A DNA stretch of 53,001 nt from DATNIB01 sp035604685 (lineage in GTDB: Bacteria > Actinomycetota > Acidimicrobiia > Acidimicrobiales > RAAP-2): NCBI GenBank assembly GCA_035604685.1, contig DATNIB010000032.1:1-53001 (forward strand), read 5' to 3'. Below are positions 44,651 to 52,903 of this stretch, piece after piece. The position numbers were made by a program, and so were the translations under genes. Under the pieces are notes generated by a model. That model was not told the DNA's origin. It saw nothing but the letters and a program-made list of their open reading frames with translations, and did no database searches. Positions within the stretch are counted from its first letter, which is position 1. Every line of letters begins with the position of its first letter.

Positions 44651-44674
44651 AGCCGGGCCCTCGCCCGCCCGGCT
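44651..44674 (-). promoter_or_regulatory. Hairpin between rpsD and rpoA
   Basis: AGCCGGGC and GCCCGGCT form a perfect 8-bp stem with an 8-base loop within the 67-base gap, six bases after the rpsD stop. It may lower or stabilise read-through into rpoA. No T-run follows. Function is inferred from position only. Confidence 0.35.
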
Positions 44675-44679
44675 TCGGG

Positions 44680-45327
44680 CTACTTCGAGTACAGCTCGAC
44701 GATCAGCTGTTCTTGGACTGGCTCGTCGATGTGCTCCCGCAGCGGCGGGTTGAGCACCTCCACTGCGAACCCGGCGTCGCCGCTCTGCAGCCACGGCGGC
44801 CGTTGGCGGTCGAGCGTGTCCATGTTGCGCCGGACGACGAACATGCCGCGTGAGGACTCCTTCAAGGTGACGGTCTCTCCCTGGCGGACCCGGTAGCTCG
44901 GGATCGACACCCGCTTGCCGTTGATCAGCACGTGGCCGTGGCGGACGAACTGGCGGGCCTGGCGGCGGCTGGCGCCCCAGCCGGCCCGGAACACCACGTT
45001 GTCGAGGCGCATCTCGAGCATCCGCAACAGGTTCTCGCCGGTGATGCCGGGCTGGCGGTTGGCCTCCTCGTAGAGGTTGCGGAACTGCTTCTCCAGCACC
45101 CCGTAGATCCGGCGGGCCTTCTGCTTCTCGCGCAGCTGGGAGAGGTACTCCGATCCCTGGCGCATGCGGTCACGGCCGTGCTCGCCCGGCGGGTAGGCCC
45201 GGGAGTGGCGGTCGGTGACGGCTTCGGAGACGGGGCACTTAAGCGAGTAGCATCGCTCACCCTTCAAGAAGAGCTTGGTCCGCTCGCGCCGGCACTGCCG
45301 GCAGACGGGGCCGATGTATCGAGCCAT
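44680..45327 (-). CDS. rpsD: 30S ribosomal protein uS4
   Basis: A 215-residue S4. The N-terminus keeps Cys9, Cys12, Cys26 and Cys31, the zinc-binding form. The S4 RNA-binding domain follows (RLDNVVFRAGWGASRRQARQ, then FVRHGHVLINGKRV). The C-terminus ends LIVELYSK as usual. S4 nucleates 30S assembly and in other bacteria can regulate its operon. It is nine bases behind rpsK. Confidence 0.97.
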   Translation of the reverse strand: MARYIGPVCRQCRRERTKLFLKGERCYSLKCPVSEAVTDRHSRAYPPGEHGRDRMRQGSEYLSQLREKQKARRIYGVLEKQFRNLYEEANRQPGITGENLLRMLEMRLDNVVFRAGWGASRRQARQFVRHGHVLINGKRVSIPSYRVRQGETVTLKESSRGMFVVRRNMDTLDRQRPPWLQSGDAGFAVEVLNPPLREHIDEPVQEQLIVELYSK

Positions 45328-45336
45328 CTCGTCCCC

Positions 45337-45744
45337 TCAGACCCGGCGCCGCTTCTTGGGGCGACAACCGTTGTGCGGAATGGGGGTGACGTCCTTGATG
45401 CCCACGACCTCGATCCCGGCGGCCGCCAACGAGCGGATGGCGGTCTCTCTGCCCGAGCCCGGGCCCCGCACCAAGACGTCCACCTTGCGCACGCCGTGCT
45501 CCATGGCGCGCCGTGCACAGGCCTCCGCCGCCAGCTGGGCGGCGAAGGGGGTCGACTTGCGTGATCCCTTGTAGCCGACGTTGCCGGCCGAGGCCCAGGC
45601 CAAGACGTTGCCCTCGGGGTCGGCGATGGCGACGATGGTGTTGTTGAAGGAGCTCTTGATGTGCGCGACGCCGTAGGCGATGTTCTTGCGTTCCCGGCGA
45701 CGCGGCCGACGCGCCCCTGCCTGCTTGGTGGTCTTGGGGGGCAT
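45337..45744 (-). CDS. rpsK: 30S ribosomal protein uS11
   Basis: A 135-residue S11. KNIAYGVAHIKSSFNNTIVA, GNVGYKGSRKSTPFAAQLAA and the end DVTPIPHNGCRPKKRRRV are conserved. A short basic N-terminal arm precedes the fold. The start ATG follows the rpsM stop without a gap. Confidence 0.97.
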   Translation of the reverse strand: MPPKTTKQAGARRPRRRERKNIAYGVAHIKSSFNNTIVAIADPEGNVLAWASAGNVGYKGSRKSTPFAAQLAAEACARRAMEHGVRKVDVLVRGPGSGRETAIRSLAAAGIEVVGIKDVTPIPHNGCRPKKRRRV

Positions 45745-46122
45745 CTACTTGCGAACCTTCTTCTTCCCGGCCACGGTCTTCTTGGGGCCCTTGCGGGTCC
45801 GCGCGTTCGTGTGGGTGCGCTGCCCGTGCACCGGGAGGCCGCGGCGGTGTCGCACCCCCTGGTAGCAGTTGATCTCCATCTTGCGCTTGATGTCCTGGGA
45901 GACGTCCCGTCGCAGGTCACCTTCGACGCGCAGGTTGGCGTCGATGTAGTTGCGCAGGCGGATGATCTCCTCGTCGGTCAGGTCGCGCACCCGGGTGTTG
46001 GGGTCCACGTCGGTCCCCGCGCAGATCTGCTGGGACATGGTCTGACCGATGCCGAAGATATAGGTGAGCGAAATCTCGAGTCGCTTCTCTCGGGGAATGT
46101 CCACCCCGGCGATACGGGCCAC
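45745..46122 (-). CDS. rpsM: 30S ribosomal protein uS13
   Basis: A 125-residue S13. ARIAGVDIPREKRLEISLTY and the YQGVRHRRGLPVHGQRTHTN segment are invariant features, with a Lys-rich tail (KKTVAGKKKVRK) contacting tRNA and 23S bridges. The GTG at 46122 is preceded by GGAGGA. It lies nine bases behind rpmJ. Confidence 0.97.
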   Translation of the reverse strand: MARIAGVDIPREKRLEISLTYIFGIGQTMSQQICAGTDVDPNTRVRDLTDEEIIRLRNYIDANLRVEGDLRRDVSQDIKRKMEINCYQGVRHRRGLPVHGQRTHTNARTRKGPKKTVAGKKKVRK

Positions 46123-46131
46123 GACGTCCTC

Positions 46132-46245
46132 CTAGCCCTGGCGCTGCTTGTGACGGGGGTTGTCGCAGATGACAACGACCCGGCCGTGGCGCCGGATGAT
46201 CTTGCATTTCTCGCACATCGGCTTCACGCTCGGCCGAACCTTCAC
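46132..46245 (-). CDS. rpmJ: 50S ribosomal protein bL36
   Basis: A 37-residue protein read from the GTG at 46245: it starts KVRPSVKPMCEKCKIIRRHG and ends CDNPRHKQRQG. The zinc ligands are Cys11, Cys14, Cys27 and His32 (C-x2-C-x12-C-x4-H), so this is the zinc-binding C+ type. It lies between infA and rpsM, its normal place, with 19 and 9 bases on either side. Confidence 0.95.
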   Translation of the reverse strand: MKVRPSVKPMCEKCKIIRRHGRVVVICDNPRHKQRQG

Positions 46246-46264
46246 GACTGGGTCCCCGCTCTTT

Positions 46265-46489
46265 TCACTTGTACCGGTAGGTGATCCGCCCGCGGTTCAG
46301 GTCGTAGGGCGTGATCTCGACTTGCACCTTGTCCCCCGGAAGAATGCGGATCCGGTGCATCCGCATCTTGCCCGAGCTGTGCGCCAGCACCTTGTGGCCG
46401 TTCTCGAGCTCGACCCGAAACATGGCGTTGGGCAACGGCTCTGTCACCGTGCCTTCGAGCACGATGGCGTCTTCCTTGGGCTTTGGCAG
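46265..46489 (-). CDS. infA: translation initiation factor IF-1, apparent CTG start
   Basis: A 74-residue OB-fold protein if it begins at the CTG at 46489. The body VLEGTVTEPLPNAMFRVELE and the end DLNRGRITYRYK are canonical IF-1. The normal beginning (PKPKEDAIVLEG) is encoded only upstream of the nearest GTG (46462), and no ATG, GTG or TTG precedes it in frame. The CTG has TAGGAG about seven bases upstream, which supports it as the true start. A start at 46462 would give 65 residues and remove the first beta strand's lead. IF-1 binds the A site during initiation. Confidence 0.85.
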   Translation of the reverse strand: MPKPKEDAIVLEGTVTEPLPNAMFRVELENGHKVLAHSSGKMRMHRIRILPGDKVQVEITPYDLNRGRITYRYK

Positions 46490-46609
46490 GTGATCTCTCC
46501 TAAATCTGTGGTCGGCCCCGAGCCCCGGCCACGGCGCGGCCCCGGGTCGGGAGCTCGAAGCTAGGCGCTCAGCCGCCGGACTCCGAACAGGGCGGCGGGC
46601 CGAACGAAG

Positions 46610-46615
46610 AGTTTA
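46610..46615 (-). promoter_or_regulatory. Possible -10 element for the infA-rpmJ-rpsM transcript
   Basis: TAAACT on the leftward strand is close to the TANNNT consensus and lies in the 161-base gap between map and infA, about 120 bases upstream of the infA start. The paired -35 is weak (a TGGCAA-like hexamer about 16 bases upstream). The patch is the least GC-rich part of the gap. Confidence 0.3.
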
Positions 46616-46650
46616 CCGTAATCAGCGGAAATTGCCACCCCACCTGGGCC

Positions 46651-47400
46651 TCACCGCCGCACGGTGAACACCTCGGGCCCCGATTCGGTCACGGCGATGG
46701 TGTGCTCGAAGTGGGCCGAGAGGCTCCCGTCGGCCGTGACCACGCTCCAGTGGTCCTCCAAAACCCTGGTCGCGGCCCCGCCGGCGTTCACCATGGGCTC
46801 CACGGCGAAGACCATTCCGGCCTTGAGCGTCGGCCCGGGGGTCCCCGGCCAGTAGTTCGGCACCTGGGGTTGCTCATGCATGGCCGTCCCGATGGCGTGG
46901 CCCACGTACTCGCGGACCACCGAGAACCCGGCCGCCTCGGCCACCTGCTGCACCGCCCGGCCGATCTCGTGCAGCCGGTTCCCCACCGTCATCTGGTCGA
47001 TCCCGGCGTAGAGCGAGGCCTCGGTCACCTCGATCAGCCGCCTCGCCTCGGCCGACACCTCCCCCACGCCCATCGTGAATGCGGCGTCGCCGTGGTACCC
47101 CTCGACGATGGCCCCGCAGTCGATGGAAAGGATGTCCCCCTCCTCGATCACCCGGGGCCCGGGGATCCCGTGCACGATCATGCTATTGAGCGACGTGCAG
47201 ACCACACCTGGGAAGGGGGGACTGCCGTAGCCGAGGAAGTTGGAGGTGGCGCCACGTCGGGCCAGCACCTCCCGGGCCGCCGCATCGAGCTGCGCCGTCG
47301 TGACGCCGGGCCGGGCCACGGCCCGGGTCGCCTCATGCATCTCGGCCACCACGGCGCCCGCCTTGCGCATCTTGGCCAGCTCCGCCGCGTTACGCCTCAC
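46651..47400 (-). CDS. map: methionine aminopeptidase, type I
   Basis: A 249-residue enzyme that removes the initiator Met. The five metal ligands are visible: Asp in LSIDCGA, Asp in HGDAAFT, His in GHAIGTAMHEQP, Glu in VFAVEPM and Glu in HFEHT. SLNSMIVHGIPG holds the substrate His. The GTG at 47400 overlaps the adk stop by four bases; no longer start is plausible. It has no N-terminal SH3-binding extension. Confidence 0.95.
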   Translation of the reverse strand: MRRNAAELAKMRKAGAVVAEMHEATRAVARPGVTTAQLDAAAREVLARRGATSNFLGYGSPPFPGVVCTSLNSMIVHGIPGPRVIEEGDILSIDCGAIVEGYHGDAAFTMGVGEVSAEARRLIEVTEASLYAGIDQMTVGNRLHEIGRAVQQVAEAAGFSVVREYVGHAIGTAMHEQPQVPNYWPGTPGPTLKAGMVFAVEPMVNAGGAATRVLEDHWSVVTADGSLSAHFEHTIAVTESGPEVFTVRR

Positions 47401-48077
47401 GGTCCCTCCCGGCGGCTGGCCTGGTGGCGTTCGTCGATGGCGCGGACGATCCGACGGGTCACGGCTGCGGCGGCCCCGCTGCCGTTGACCGACACCAGCT
47501 GGTTGTGGCGGCGGTAGAAGTCGAGCAGGGGTGCCGTCTCGTCCTCGTAGAGCTCCAGGCGGCGCCGGATGGCGTCCTCGGTGTCGTCCTCGCGCTGGAT
47601 GACCTCGCCGCCGCACACGTCACAGGTCCAGTTGACGGTCGGCGGCGCGGACACCGAGTAGTTGGTCCCGCAGTCGACGCAGACCCGGCGCGCCACCAGG
47701 CGGCGCATCACCTGGGGGGTCGGGACCTCGAGGTTGACGACCAGGTCGAGTCGGTCCGGCCGCAGCAGGTCGGCCAGCGCCTCGGCCTGCGACAGGGTGC
47801 GCGGACAGCCGTCGAGGACGAAACCCCGGGCGCGGATGTCCCCCTCGGAGAGGCGCTCGCCGACCATCTCCATCACCAGGTCATCGGAGAGCAGCTCACC
47901 ACTGTCCATGACCTCCCGGGCGCGGATGCCGAGAGGCGTCCGCAACTTCACTGCCGCGCGCAGCATGTCTCCCGTCGACACGTGGGGCACCACATAGTGA
48001 TGGGAGAGCCGTACGCACTGAGTTCCTTTGCCGGCCCCCTGTTTACCGAGGACCACGAGCCTGACCCCGGGTACCAC
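47397..48077 (-). CDS. adk: adenylate kinase with zinc-type lid
   Basis: A 226-residue kinase interconverting AMP, ADP and ATP. The P-loop reads GKQGAGKGTQ; the common form has Pro in place of Gln. VSTGDMLRAAV binds AMP and GFVLDGCPRT is the next signature. The lid contains CVDCG and CDVCG, four cysteines that bind structural zinc. The C-terminus is Arg-rich. It begins at GTG behind TAGGAG, six bases after the secY stop, and is the standard gene after secY. Confidence 0.95.
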   Translation of the reverse strand: MVPGVRLVVLGKQGAGKGTQCVRLSHHYVVPHVSTGDMLRAAVKLRTPLGIRAREVMDSGELLSDDLVMEMVGERLSEGDIRARGFVLDGCPRTLSQAEALADLLRPDRLDLVVNLEVPTPQVMRRLVARRVCVDCGTNYSVSAPPTVNWTCDVCGGEVIQREDDTEDAIRRRLELYEDETAPLLDFYRRHNQLVSVNGSGAAAAVTRRIVRAIDERHQASRREGP

Positions 48078-48083
48078 CGACTC

Positions 48084-49370
48084 CTACTTGAGAAAGCCTT
48101 CGTAGTTCCGCATCATCAGCTGGCTGTCGATCTGGCGCATCGTCTCCAGCGCCACCCCGGTCGAGATGAGGAGGGTCGTCCCGTAGAAGGGGAACCCGGT
48201 CAGATGCCACAGTGACATGAGGATCGAGGGCACCACGGCCACCGTCGCCAGGAACAGGGCGCCAACCACCGTGATCCGAGAGAGGATGTGCGCGAAGTAC
48301 CGCTCGGTTGGCGGTCCCGGGCGGAACCCGGGAATGAATCCGCCCTGTTTGCGGATGATGTCGGCCTGTTGATGCGGGTCGAAGGCGACGTAGACGTAGA
48401 AGAACGTGAACAAGACGATAAACACGAAGTACATGCCGATGTAGATGAGAGATGTCGGCGTGATGTTGGTCCGCACAAAGTTCTGGAAGCTGCGCCAGGG
48501 GACAGCGCTCGAGAAGAGCACCGGGATGTACAGGACCGAGCTGGCGAAGATGATCGGGATCACGCCGGATTGGTTCACCTTGAGTGGGATATAGGTGCTG
48601 GAGCCGCCGTACATGCGGCGACCCACCACGCGCTTGGCGAACGTCACCGGAATTCGCCGCTGGCCCTGATCCATGAAGACGATCACAACCAGGAGCAGGA
48701 GCGAGACACCGACGATCGTCCCGAACTTCAGGTCGCCGCCCTCGGCCAGGATCGCCTTCCCCCCGGTCGGGATGGAGGCCACCACGTTGGCGAAGATCAG
48801 GATGGACATCCCCTGGCCGATGCCGCGCTGGGTGATGAGCTCGGCCAGCCACATGACGAACGCCGTCCCGGCCGTGAGACAGAGCACCATGAAGGCGGCC
48901 AGGGGGACGGTGAATCTCGGGATGAGGTCGATGTTCGTGCCGAGCAGGCCGGCGTCGTGGCCGTGGAAGGCGTAGACGAGCCCCGTCGACTGCATGAGCG
49001 CCAGCGACACGGTGAGGTAGCGCGTGGTCTGGGTGATCTTCTTCTGGCCGACCGCCCCCTGCTCGCGCCACTCCTCCAACTTCGGGATCACCGTCGTGAG
49101 CAGCTGGATGATGATCGAGCTGGTGATGTACGGCATGACGCCCAGGCCGAAGATGGCCAGGCGGACGAGGGCGCCACCCGAGAACAAGTTCAGGAAGCCG
49201 AGGATGCCCGACGCGCTCGCCGTGTGCTGCAGCTGCTGGATTTTGGCGTAGCTGACGCCGGGAACCGGAACGTTGGCGCCCAGCTGGTACAGAGCGATGA
49301 TGAGGAGGGTGAACAGCACCTTGTTCCGGAGATCCGGAACACGGAAGATGTTTCCTAGCCTCGAGATCAT
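48084..49370 (-). CDS. secY: preprotein translocase subunit SecY
   Basis: A 428-residue channel of the general secretion pathway. Ten membrane helices are expected. PGVSYAKIQQL and GILGFLNLFSGGAL lie near the plug region, GIGQGMSILIFANVVASIP is a core helix, and the C-terminal part has GFIPGFRPGPPTERY followed by the cytosolic loop and the last two helices. The start ATG follows an AGGAAG-type site. It lies 36 bases downstream of rplO, the end of the spc operon. Confidence 0.97.
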   Translation of the reverse strand: MISRLGNIFRVPDLRNKVLFTLLIIALYQLGANVPVPGVSYAKIQQLQHTASASGILGFLNLFSGGALVRLAIFGLGVMPYITSSIIIQLLTTVIPKLEEWREQGAVGQKKITQTTRYLTVSLALMQSTGLVYAFHGHDAGLLGTNIDLIPRFTVPLAAFMVLCLTAGTAFVMWLAELITQRGIGQGMSILIFANVVASIPTGGKAILAEGGDLKFGTIVGVSLLLLVVIVFMDQGQRRIPVTFAKRVVGRRMYGGSSTYIPLKVNQSGVIPIIFASSVLYIPVLFSSAVPWRSFQNFVRTNITPTSLIYIGMYFVFIVLFTFFYVYVAFDPHQQADIIRKQGGFIPGFRPGPPTERYFAHILSRITVVGALFLATVAVVPSILMSLWHLTGFPFYGTTLLISTGVALETMRQIDSQLMMRNYEGFLK

Positions 49371-49406
49371 CGCCCTTCCTCTTTTCGGTGCACCGAAGAA
49401 CCGACG

Positions 49407-49895
49407 CTAGCGGTTCATGAGGGCGTTCCCACTGGCGGGCGGCCTCCCGTGGCCGAACGGCAGAGGGACCCGCACGACGCTACCGCCTGCACCCGTGATG
49501 GCGGCCTCGGCGGAGGTCGAGAAGGCGTGCGCCGACACAGTGAGCGCCCGAGTCACCTCGCCGCGCCCCAGGATCTTGACCAGGGCACCCTTGCGGATGA
49601 GCCCGGCCTTCACCAGCTCCTCGACGGTCACCGTCGAAGTTTGGAGGGCCGCCAATGCGTCCAGGTTGACCGGGGTATAGGCCACGCGAAACGGGTTCTT
49701 GAAGCCGCGCAGCTTGGGGATCCGCTGCATGAGTGGGAGCTGGCCACCCTCGAACCCCGGATGCACCTGGGTCCGGGCGTGCTGTCCCTTCATTCCGCGG
49801 CCCGCGGTCTTGCCCCGCCGGCCACCGGTGCCCCGCCCGACCCGCCGACGCGGTTGTTTGGCCCCTTCATCGGGGGCGAGATCGTGCAGCCTCAT
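49407..49895 (-). CDS. rplO: 50S ribosomal protein uL15
   Basis: A 162-residue L15. It starts MRLHDLAPDEGAKQPRRRVG and shows the glycine-rich RGTGGRRGKTAGRGMKGQ arm, then GFEGGQLPLMQRIPKLRGF. The ATG at 49895 overlaps the rpmD stop (ATGA). It ends with a slightly extended tail, GHGRPPASGNALMNR. Confidence 0.97.
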   Translation of the reverse strand: MRLHDLAPDEGAKQPRRRVGRGTGGRRGKTAGRGMKGQHARTQVHPGFEGGQLPLMQRIPKLRGFKNPFRVAYTPVNLDALAALQTSTVTVEELVKAGLIRKGALVKILGRGEVTRALTVSAHAFSTSAEAAITGAGGSVVRVPLPFGHGRPPASGNALMNR

Positions 49896-50119
49896 GACGA
49901 GATCTCCTCGACACTGATCAGGTGGACCACCCGCGCCACCATCCCGCGGATCTCCGGGCGGTCGGGCAGGACGTTGACCTTGCCGATCCCGCGCAGGCCG
50001 AGGGCACGCATCGTGGCGCGGTGCTTGGGCTTGCTGCCAATGGCGGAGCGCACCTGGGTCACCCGCAGGGTCGCACCGGACGCCTCCTTGGCCGCCGTGC
50101 CCGCGCGCGCCGCCGTCAC
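49892..50119 (-). CDS. rpmD: 50S ribosomal protein uL30
   Basis: A 75-residue L30. LRVTQVRSAIGSKPKHRATM and RALGLRGIGKVNVLPDRPEI are the conserved body, ending with MVARVVHLISVEE. The GTG start at 50119 overlaps the rpsE stop (GTGA). A dozen Ala-rich residues precede the fold, so it is slightly longer than the usual 60. Confidence 0.95.
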   Translation of the reverse strand: MTAARAGTAAKEASGATLRVTQVRSAIGSKPKHRATMRALGLRGIGKVNVLPDRPEIRGMVARVVHLISVEEISS

Positions 50120-50670
50120 GGTCGGCCGTCCTGGGCGTAGACATCGGTCTCCCGGCGGCGCTCCCGGTAGGCGCGCAGCATCCCCGCCGGGGTCACCTCT
50201 TCGGCCGTCTTGCCCCGAAGCGCGGCCACCTCGTCCGGGCGCCGCAGCAGCTTCAGGCCGGCGATCGTGGCGTGGGCCACGTTGATGCCGTTGGAGGAGC
50301 CGAGCGACTTGGCGAGGATGTCGCGGATGCCGGCCAGCTCGAGGATCGCCCGCGCCGCGCCGCCGGCGATCACGCCGGTGCCGGGCGCCGCCGGCTTCAG
50401 CATCACCCGGCCGGCACCGCTCCGGCCCACGATCGGGTGCGTGATGGTCGTCCCGGCGAGGGGAACCTCGAAGACGTTCTTGCGCGCCTCTTCGATGCCC
50501 TTCTGCACCGCTAGGCCGGCCTCCTTGGCCTTGCCGTAGCCGAGCCCGACCCGGCCGTTACCATCGCCCACCACCATGAGGGCGGCGAAGGAGAACCGCC
50601 GACCCCCCTTCACGACCTTGGCCACCCGGTTGACCCGGATGGTGCGCTCTTCGTACTGCAGGTCGGCCAT
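50116..50670 (-). CDS. rpsE: 30S ribosomal protein uS5
   Basis: A 184-residue S5. Basic VAKVVKGGRRFSFAALMVVG is the double-stranded RNA-binding start, followed by GYGKAKEAGLAVQKGIEEAR. GVIAGGAARAILELAGIRDIL and KSLGSSNGINVAHATIAGL are the C-terminal signatures. The start ATG shares one base with the rplR stop (TGATG). Confidence 0.97.
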   Translation of the reverse strand: MADLQYEERTIRVNRVAKVVKGGRRFSFAALMVVGDGNGRVGLGYGKAKEAGLAVQKGIEEARKNVFEVPLAGTTITHPIVGRSGAGRVMLKPAAPGTGVIAGGAARAILELAGIRDILAKSLGSSNGINVAHATIAGLKLLRRPDEVAALRGKTAEEVTPAGMLRAYRERRRETDVYAQDGRP

Positions 50671-51044
50671 CAGAACTCCAGTCCTTCGGCTCGGGCGCCG
50701 TCGGCCAGCGCGGCCACCCGGCCGTGGTAGGCGAAGCCGCCCCGATCGAAAACGGCGCGGGTGATGCCGGCGTCCTTGGCTCTGGAAGCAACCAGCCGTC
50801 CGACCGCTTCTGCGCCGGCGATGTTGCCGCCGCCACCCTCACCGAGACGCGCGCGGAGAGCCGGCTCGACGCTCGAAGCCGACGCCATCGTGCGGCCACC
50901 CACATCGTCGATGAGCTGAGCTGAGATGTGCCGGTTGGACCGGCTGACGGCGAGACGCGGGCGCGCCGCCGTGCCCGACACCTTCGCCCGAACTCGGGCG
51001 TGCCGGCGGATCCGCAACGTGCGGAGGGCGCTGTCGGCTTTCAC
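50670..51044 (-). CDS. rplR: 50S ribosomal protein uL18
   Basis: A 124-residue L18, which binds 5S rRNA. RRHARVRAKVSGTAARPRL and SRSNRHISAQLIDD open the domain. FDRGGFAYHGRVAALADGAR is the invariant end. The GTG at 51044 overlaps the rplF stop by four bases. Confidence 0.97.
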   Translation of the reverse strand: MKADSALRTLRIRRHARVRAKVSGTAARPRLAVSRSNRHISAQLIDDVGGRTMASASSVEPALRARLGEGGGGNIAGAEAVGRLVASRAKDAGITRAVFDRGGFAYHGRVAALADGARAEGLEF

Positions 51045-51580
51045 TTGGCGGCCTTCCCGGCCTTGCGGACTACCCGCTCGCCCGCGTAGCGGACGCCCTT
51101 GCCCTTGTAGGGCTCGGGCTTTCGGATCTTGCGAATGTTGGCCGCCACCTGGCCGACACGCTCCTTGTCGATCCCGCGCACGATGATCCGCGTAGCGGTT
51201 GGGACCTCGAAGGTGATGCCGTCGGGTGCATCGACCTGGACCGGGTGCGAGAAGCCGAGCGCGAGCTCGATCGAATCGGGGCCCTTGGCGATGGCCCGGT
51301 AGCCGACACCCACGATCTCGAGCTCCTTCGCGTATCCCTGCGTTACTCCGGTGACCATGTTGGCGACCAGCGACCGGGTCAGCCCGTGCAGGGCCCGGTT
51401 CTGACGCTCGTCATTGGGCCGCGATACGACGAGGACGTCTCCGTCCTGCTCGATCGAGATGGGCCTAGGCAGGGCGCGGGCCAGCGAGCCCTGGGGGCCT
51501 GTGACGGTCACCGCGTCCTCCGACAACGTGATCGACACGCCGCTCGGGACCGGAATCGGGGCGCGACCGACCCGAGACAT
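51041..51580 (-). CDS. rplF: 50S ribosomal protein uL6
   Basis: A 179-residue L6 near the GTPase centre. MSRVGRAPIPVPSGV starts the protein, TVTGPQGSLARALP follows, and the end has IRKPEPYKGKGVRYAGE, the family signature. It begins at an ATG, 33 bases behind rpsH. Confidence 0.97.
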   Translation of the reverse strand: MSRVGRAPIPVPSGVSITLSEDAVTVTGPQGSLARALPRPISIEQDGDVLVVSRPNDERQNRALHGLTRSLVANMVTGVTQGYAKELEIVGVGYRAIAKGPDSIELALGFSHPVQVDAPDGITFEVPTATRIIVRGIDKERVGQVAANIRKIRKPEPYKGKGVRYAGERVVRKAGKAAK

Positions 51581-51613
51581 CAGCGTGCGCTCCCGGCGCG
51601 GTCGCGGCTGCGG

Positions 51614-52018
51614 TTACCAGACATAACAGAGGACCTCTCCTCCAAGGTGATGCTTGCGCGCTTCGCGGTCGGTCATGAGCCCGTGGCTGGTCGACACGAC
51701 TGCGACGCCGACACCGCCGAGCACTCGGGGGATGCGATCCGCCCGGGCGTAGATGCGAAGTCCCGGCTTCGAGACCCGCTTGATGCCGGCGATCGTCCGC
51801 GTGCGATCCGCAGCGTACTTCATGGTGATCTCCAGGGTCGGCGCGGGCCGATCGGAGTTCTTCTCGACGGCAAAGCCGGCGATGAAGCCCTCGCGCTCCA
51901 AGATTGCCGCCAGCGCCTCCTTGAGCTTCGAGCTCGGCATCTTCACGGTCTCGAACTGGGCCGAGTTGGCGTTCCGGATGCGGGTGAGCATGTCGGCGAT
52001 CGGGTCGGTCATCGTCAT
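51614..52018 (-). CDS. rpsH: 30S ribosomal protein uS8
   Basis: A 134-residue S8. TDPIADMLTRIRNANSAQFE and MPSSKLKEALAAILEREGFI are conserved, and the end STSHGLMTDREARKHHLGG is the usual tail motif. Two ATGs (52018 and 52012) lie at the start; the first is taken because it places the GGGGGTG site at better distance. In E. coli S8 regulates the spc operon; no such site was examined here. Confidence 0.97.
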   Translation of the reverse strand: MTMTDPIADMLTRIRNANSAQFETVKMPSSKLKEALAAILEREGFIAGFAVEKNSDRPAPTLEITMKYAADRTRTIAGIKRVSKPGLRIYARADRIPRVLGGVGVAVVSTSHGLMTDREARKHHLGGEVLCYVW

Positions 52019-52031
52019 GACGTCACCCCCA

Positions 52032-52217
52032 TCACCAGCTCGACTTGGTCACGCCCGGGATCTCCCCGGCGTGGACCATCGTGCGGAGGCAGATCCGGCA
52101 CAGCCCGAACTTGCGGAAGACGGCTTTGGGCCGGCCGCATCGTTGGCACCGGGTATATCCCCGGACCTTGAATTTCGGAATTCGCTGCTGCTTTTGGACC
52201 AATGCCTTCTTTGCCAT
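52032..52217 (-). CDS. rpsN: 30S ribosomal protein uS14, zinc-binding type Z
   Basis: A 61-residue S14. CQRCGRPKAVFRKFGLCRIC gives the four zinc-binding cysteines that define the short type Z form, common in Gram-positive lineages. The end VHAGEIPGVTKSSW is invariant. It lies five bases behind rplE. Confidence 0.97.
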   Translation of the reverse strand: MAKKALVQKQQRIPKFKVRGYTRCQRCGRPKAVFRKFGLCRICLRTMVHAGEIPGVTKSSW

Positions 52218-52222
52218 AGCGA

Positions 52223-52840
52223 CTACCGGGTCTCCTGTCGGAACGGGAAGCCGAACACGCGCAGAAGCGCACGTCCGTGCTCATCGGTTTGGGCGGTGGT
52301 AACGATCGTGATGTCCATTCCCCGAATGCTGTCGATTCGGTCGTAGTCGACCTCGGGGAAGATCAGCTGCTCGACGACGCCGAAGGTGTAGTTGCCGCGT
52401 CCGTCGAACGACCGAGGGGACAAGCCTCGGAAGTCCCGGATCCTCGGGATGGCCAGGCTGACCAGGCGGTCGAAGAACTCCCAAGCGCGATCTCCGCGGA
52501 GCGTGACCTTCACGCCGATGGGCATGCCCTCTCGGAGCTTGAACCCGGCGATTGACTTCTTGGCCCGCGTCACGACGGGCTTCTGGCCGGTGATGACCTG
52601 GAGGTCGCGCTGGGCGCCCTCGATCAGCGACTGCTGCTGGGTGGCGCGACCCACCCCCATGTTGATCACGATCTTCTCGAGGCCCGGCACCTCCATCACG
52701 TTGCGGAGACCGAGCTCGCTCTGCAGCTGGGCGCGGTACTCGCCCAGATAGCGCTCCTTGAGACGCGGGCGGCTGCCCGCGGGCGGCGCACCTCGACCCT
52801 TCGCCCTCGGGGGCGCAGCCGCACCGTTTTTCGACGCCAC
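52223..52840 (-). CDS. rplE: 50S ribosomal protein uL5 (N-terminal extent uncertain)
   Basis: From the GTG at 52840 it is 205 residues. The L5 fold starts near LKERYLGEYRAQLQSELGL and shows VPGLEKIVINMGVG, TGQKPVVTRAKKSIAGFKLR and the end MDITIVTTAQTDEHGRALL. L5 binds 5S rRNA. The first 25 residues (SKNGAAAPPRAKGRGAPP) are a basic low-complexity lead. The same frame has no stop for another 53 codons to the window edge and encodes repeats of PAAQPVVAAV, and the GTG has only a weak AGG upstream. The real start may therefore lie outside the window, or the gene may be fused to rplX. Confidence 0.9.
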   Translation of the reverse strand: MASKNGAAAPPRAKGRGAPPAGSRPRLKERYLGEYRAQLQSELGLRNVMEVPGLEKIVINMGVGRATQQQSLIEGAQRDLQVITGQKPVVTRAKKSIAGFKLREGMPIGVKVTLRGDRAWEFFDRLVSLAIPRIRDFRGLSPRSFDGRGNYTFGVVEQLIFPEVDYDRIDSIRGMDITIVTTAQTDEHGRALLRVFGFPFRQETR

Positions 52841-52903
52841 GGCAGGCCTGTTGGATTGACCCCTTTGATCTTGATCCGGGGCGGTCCGGGGAGTTTCGGG
52901 CGC

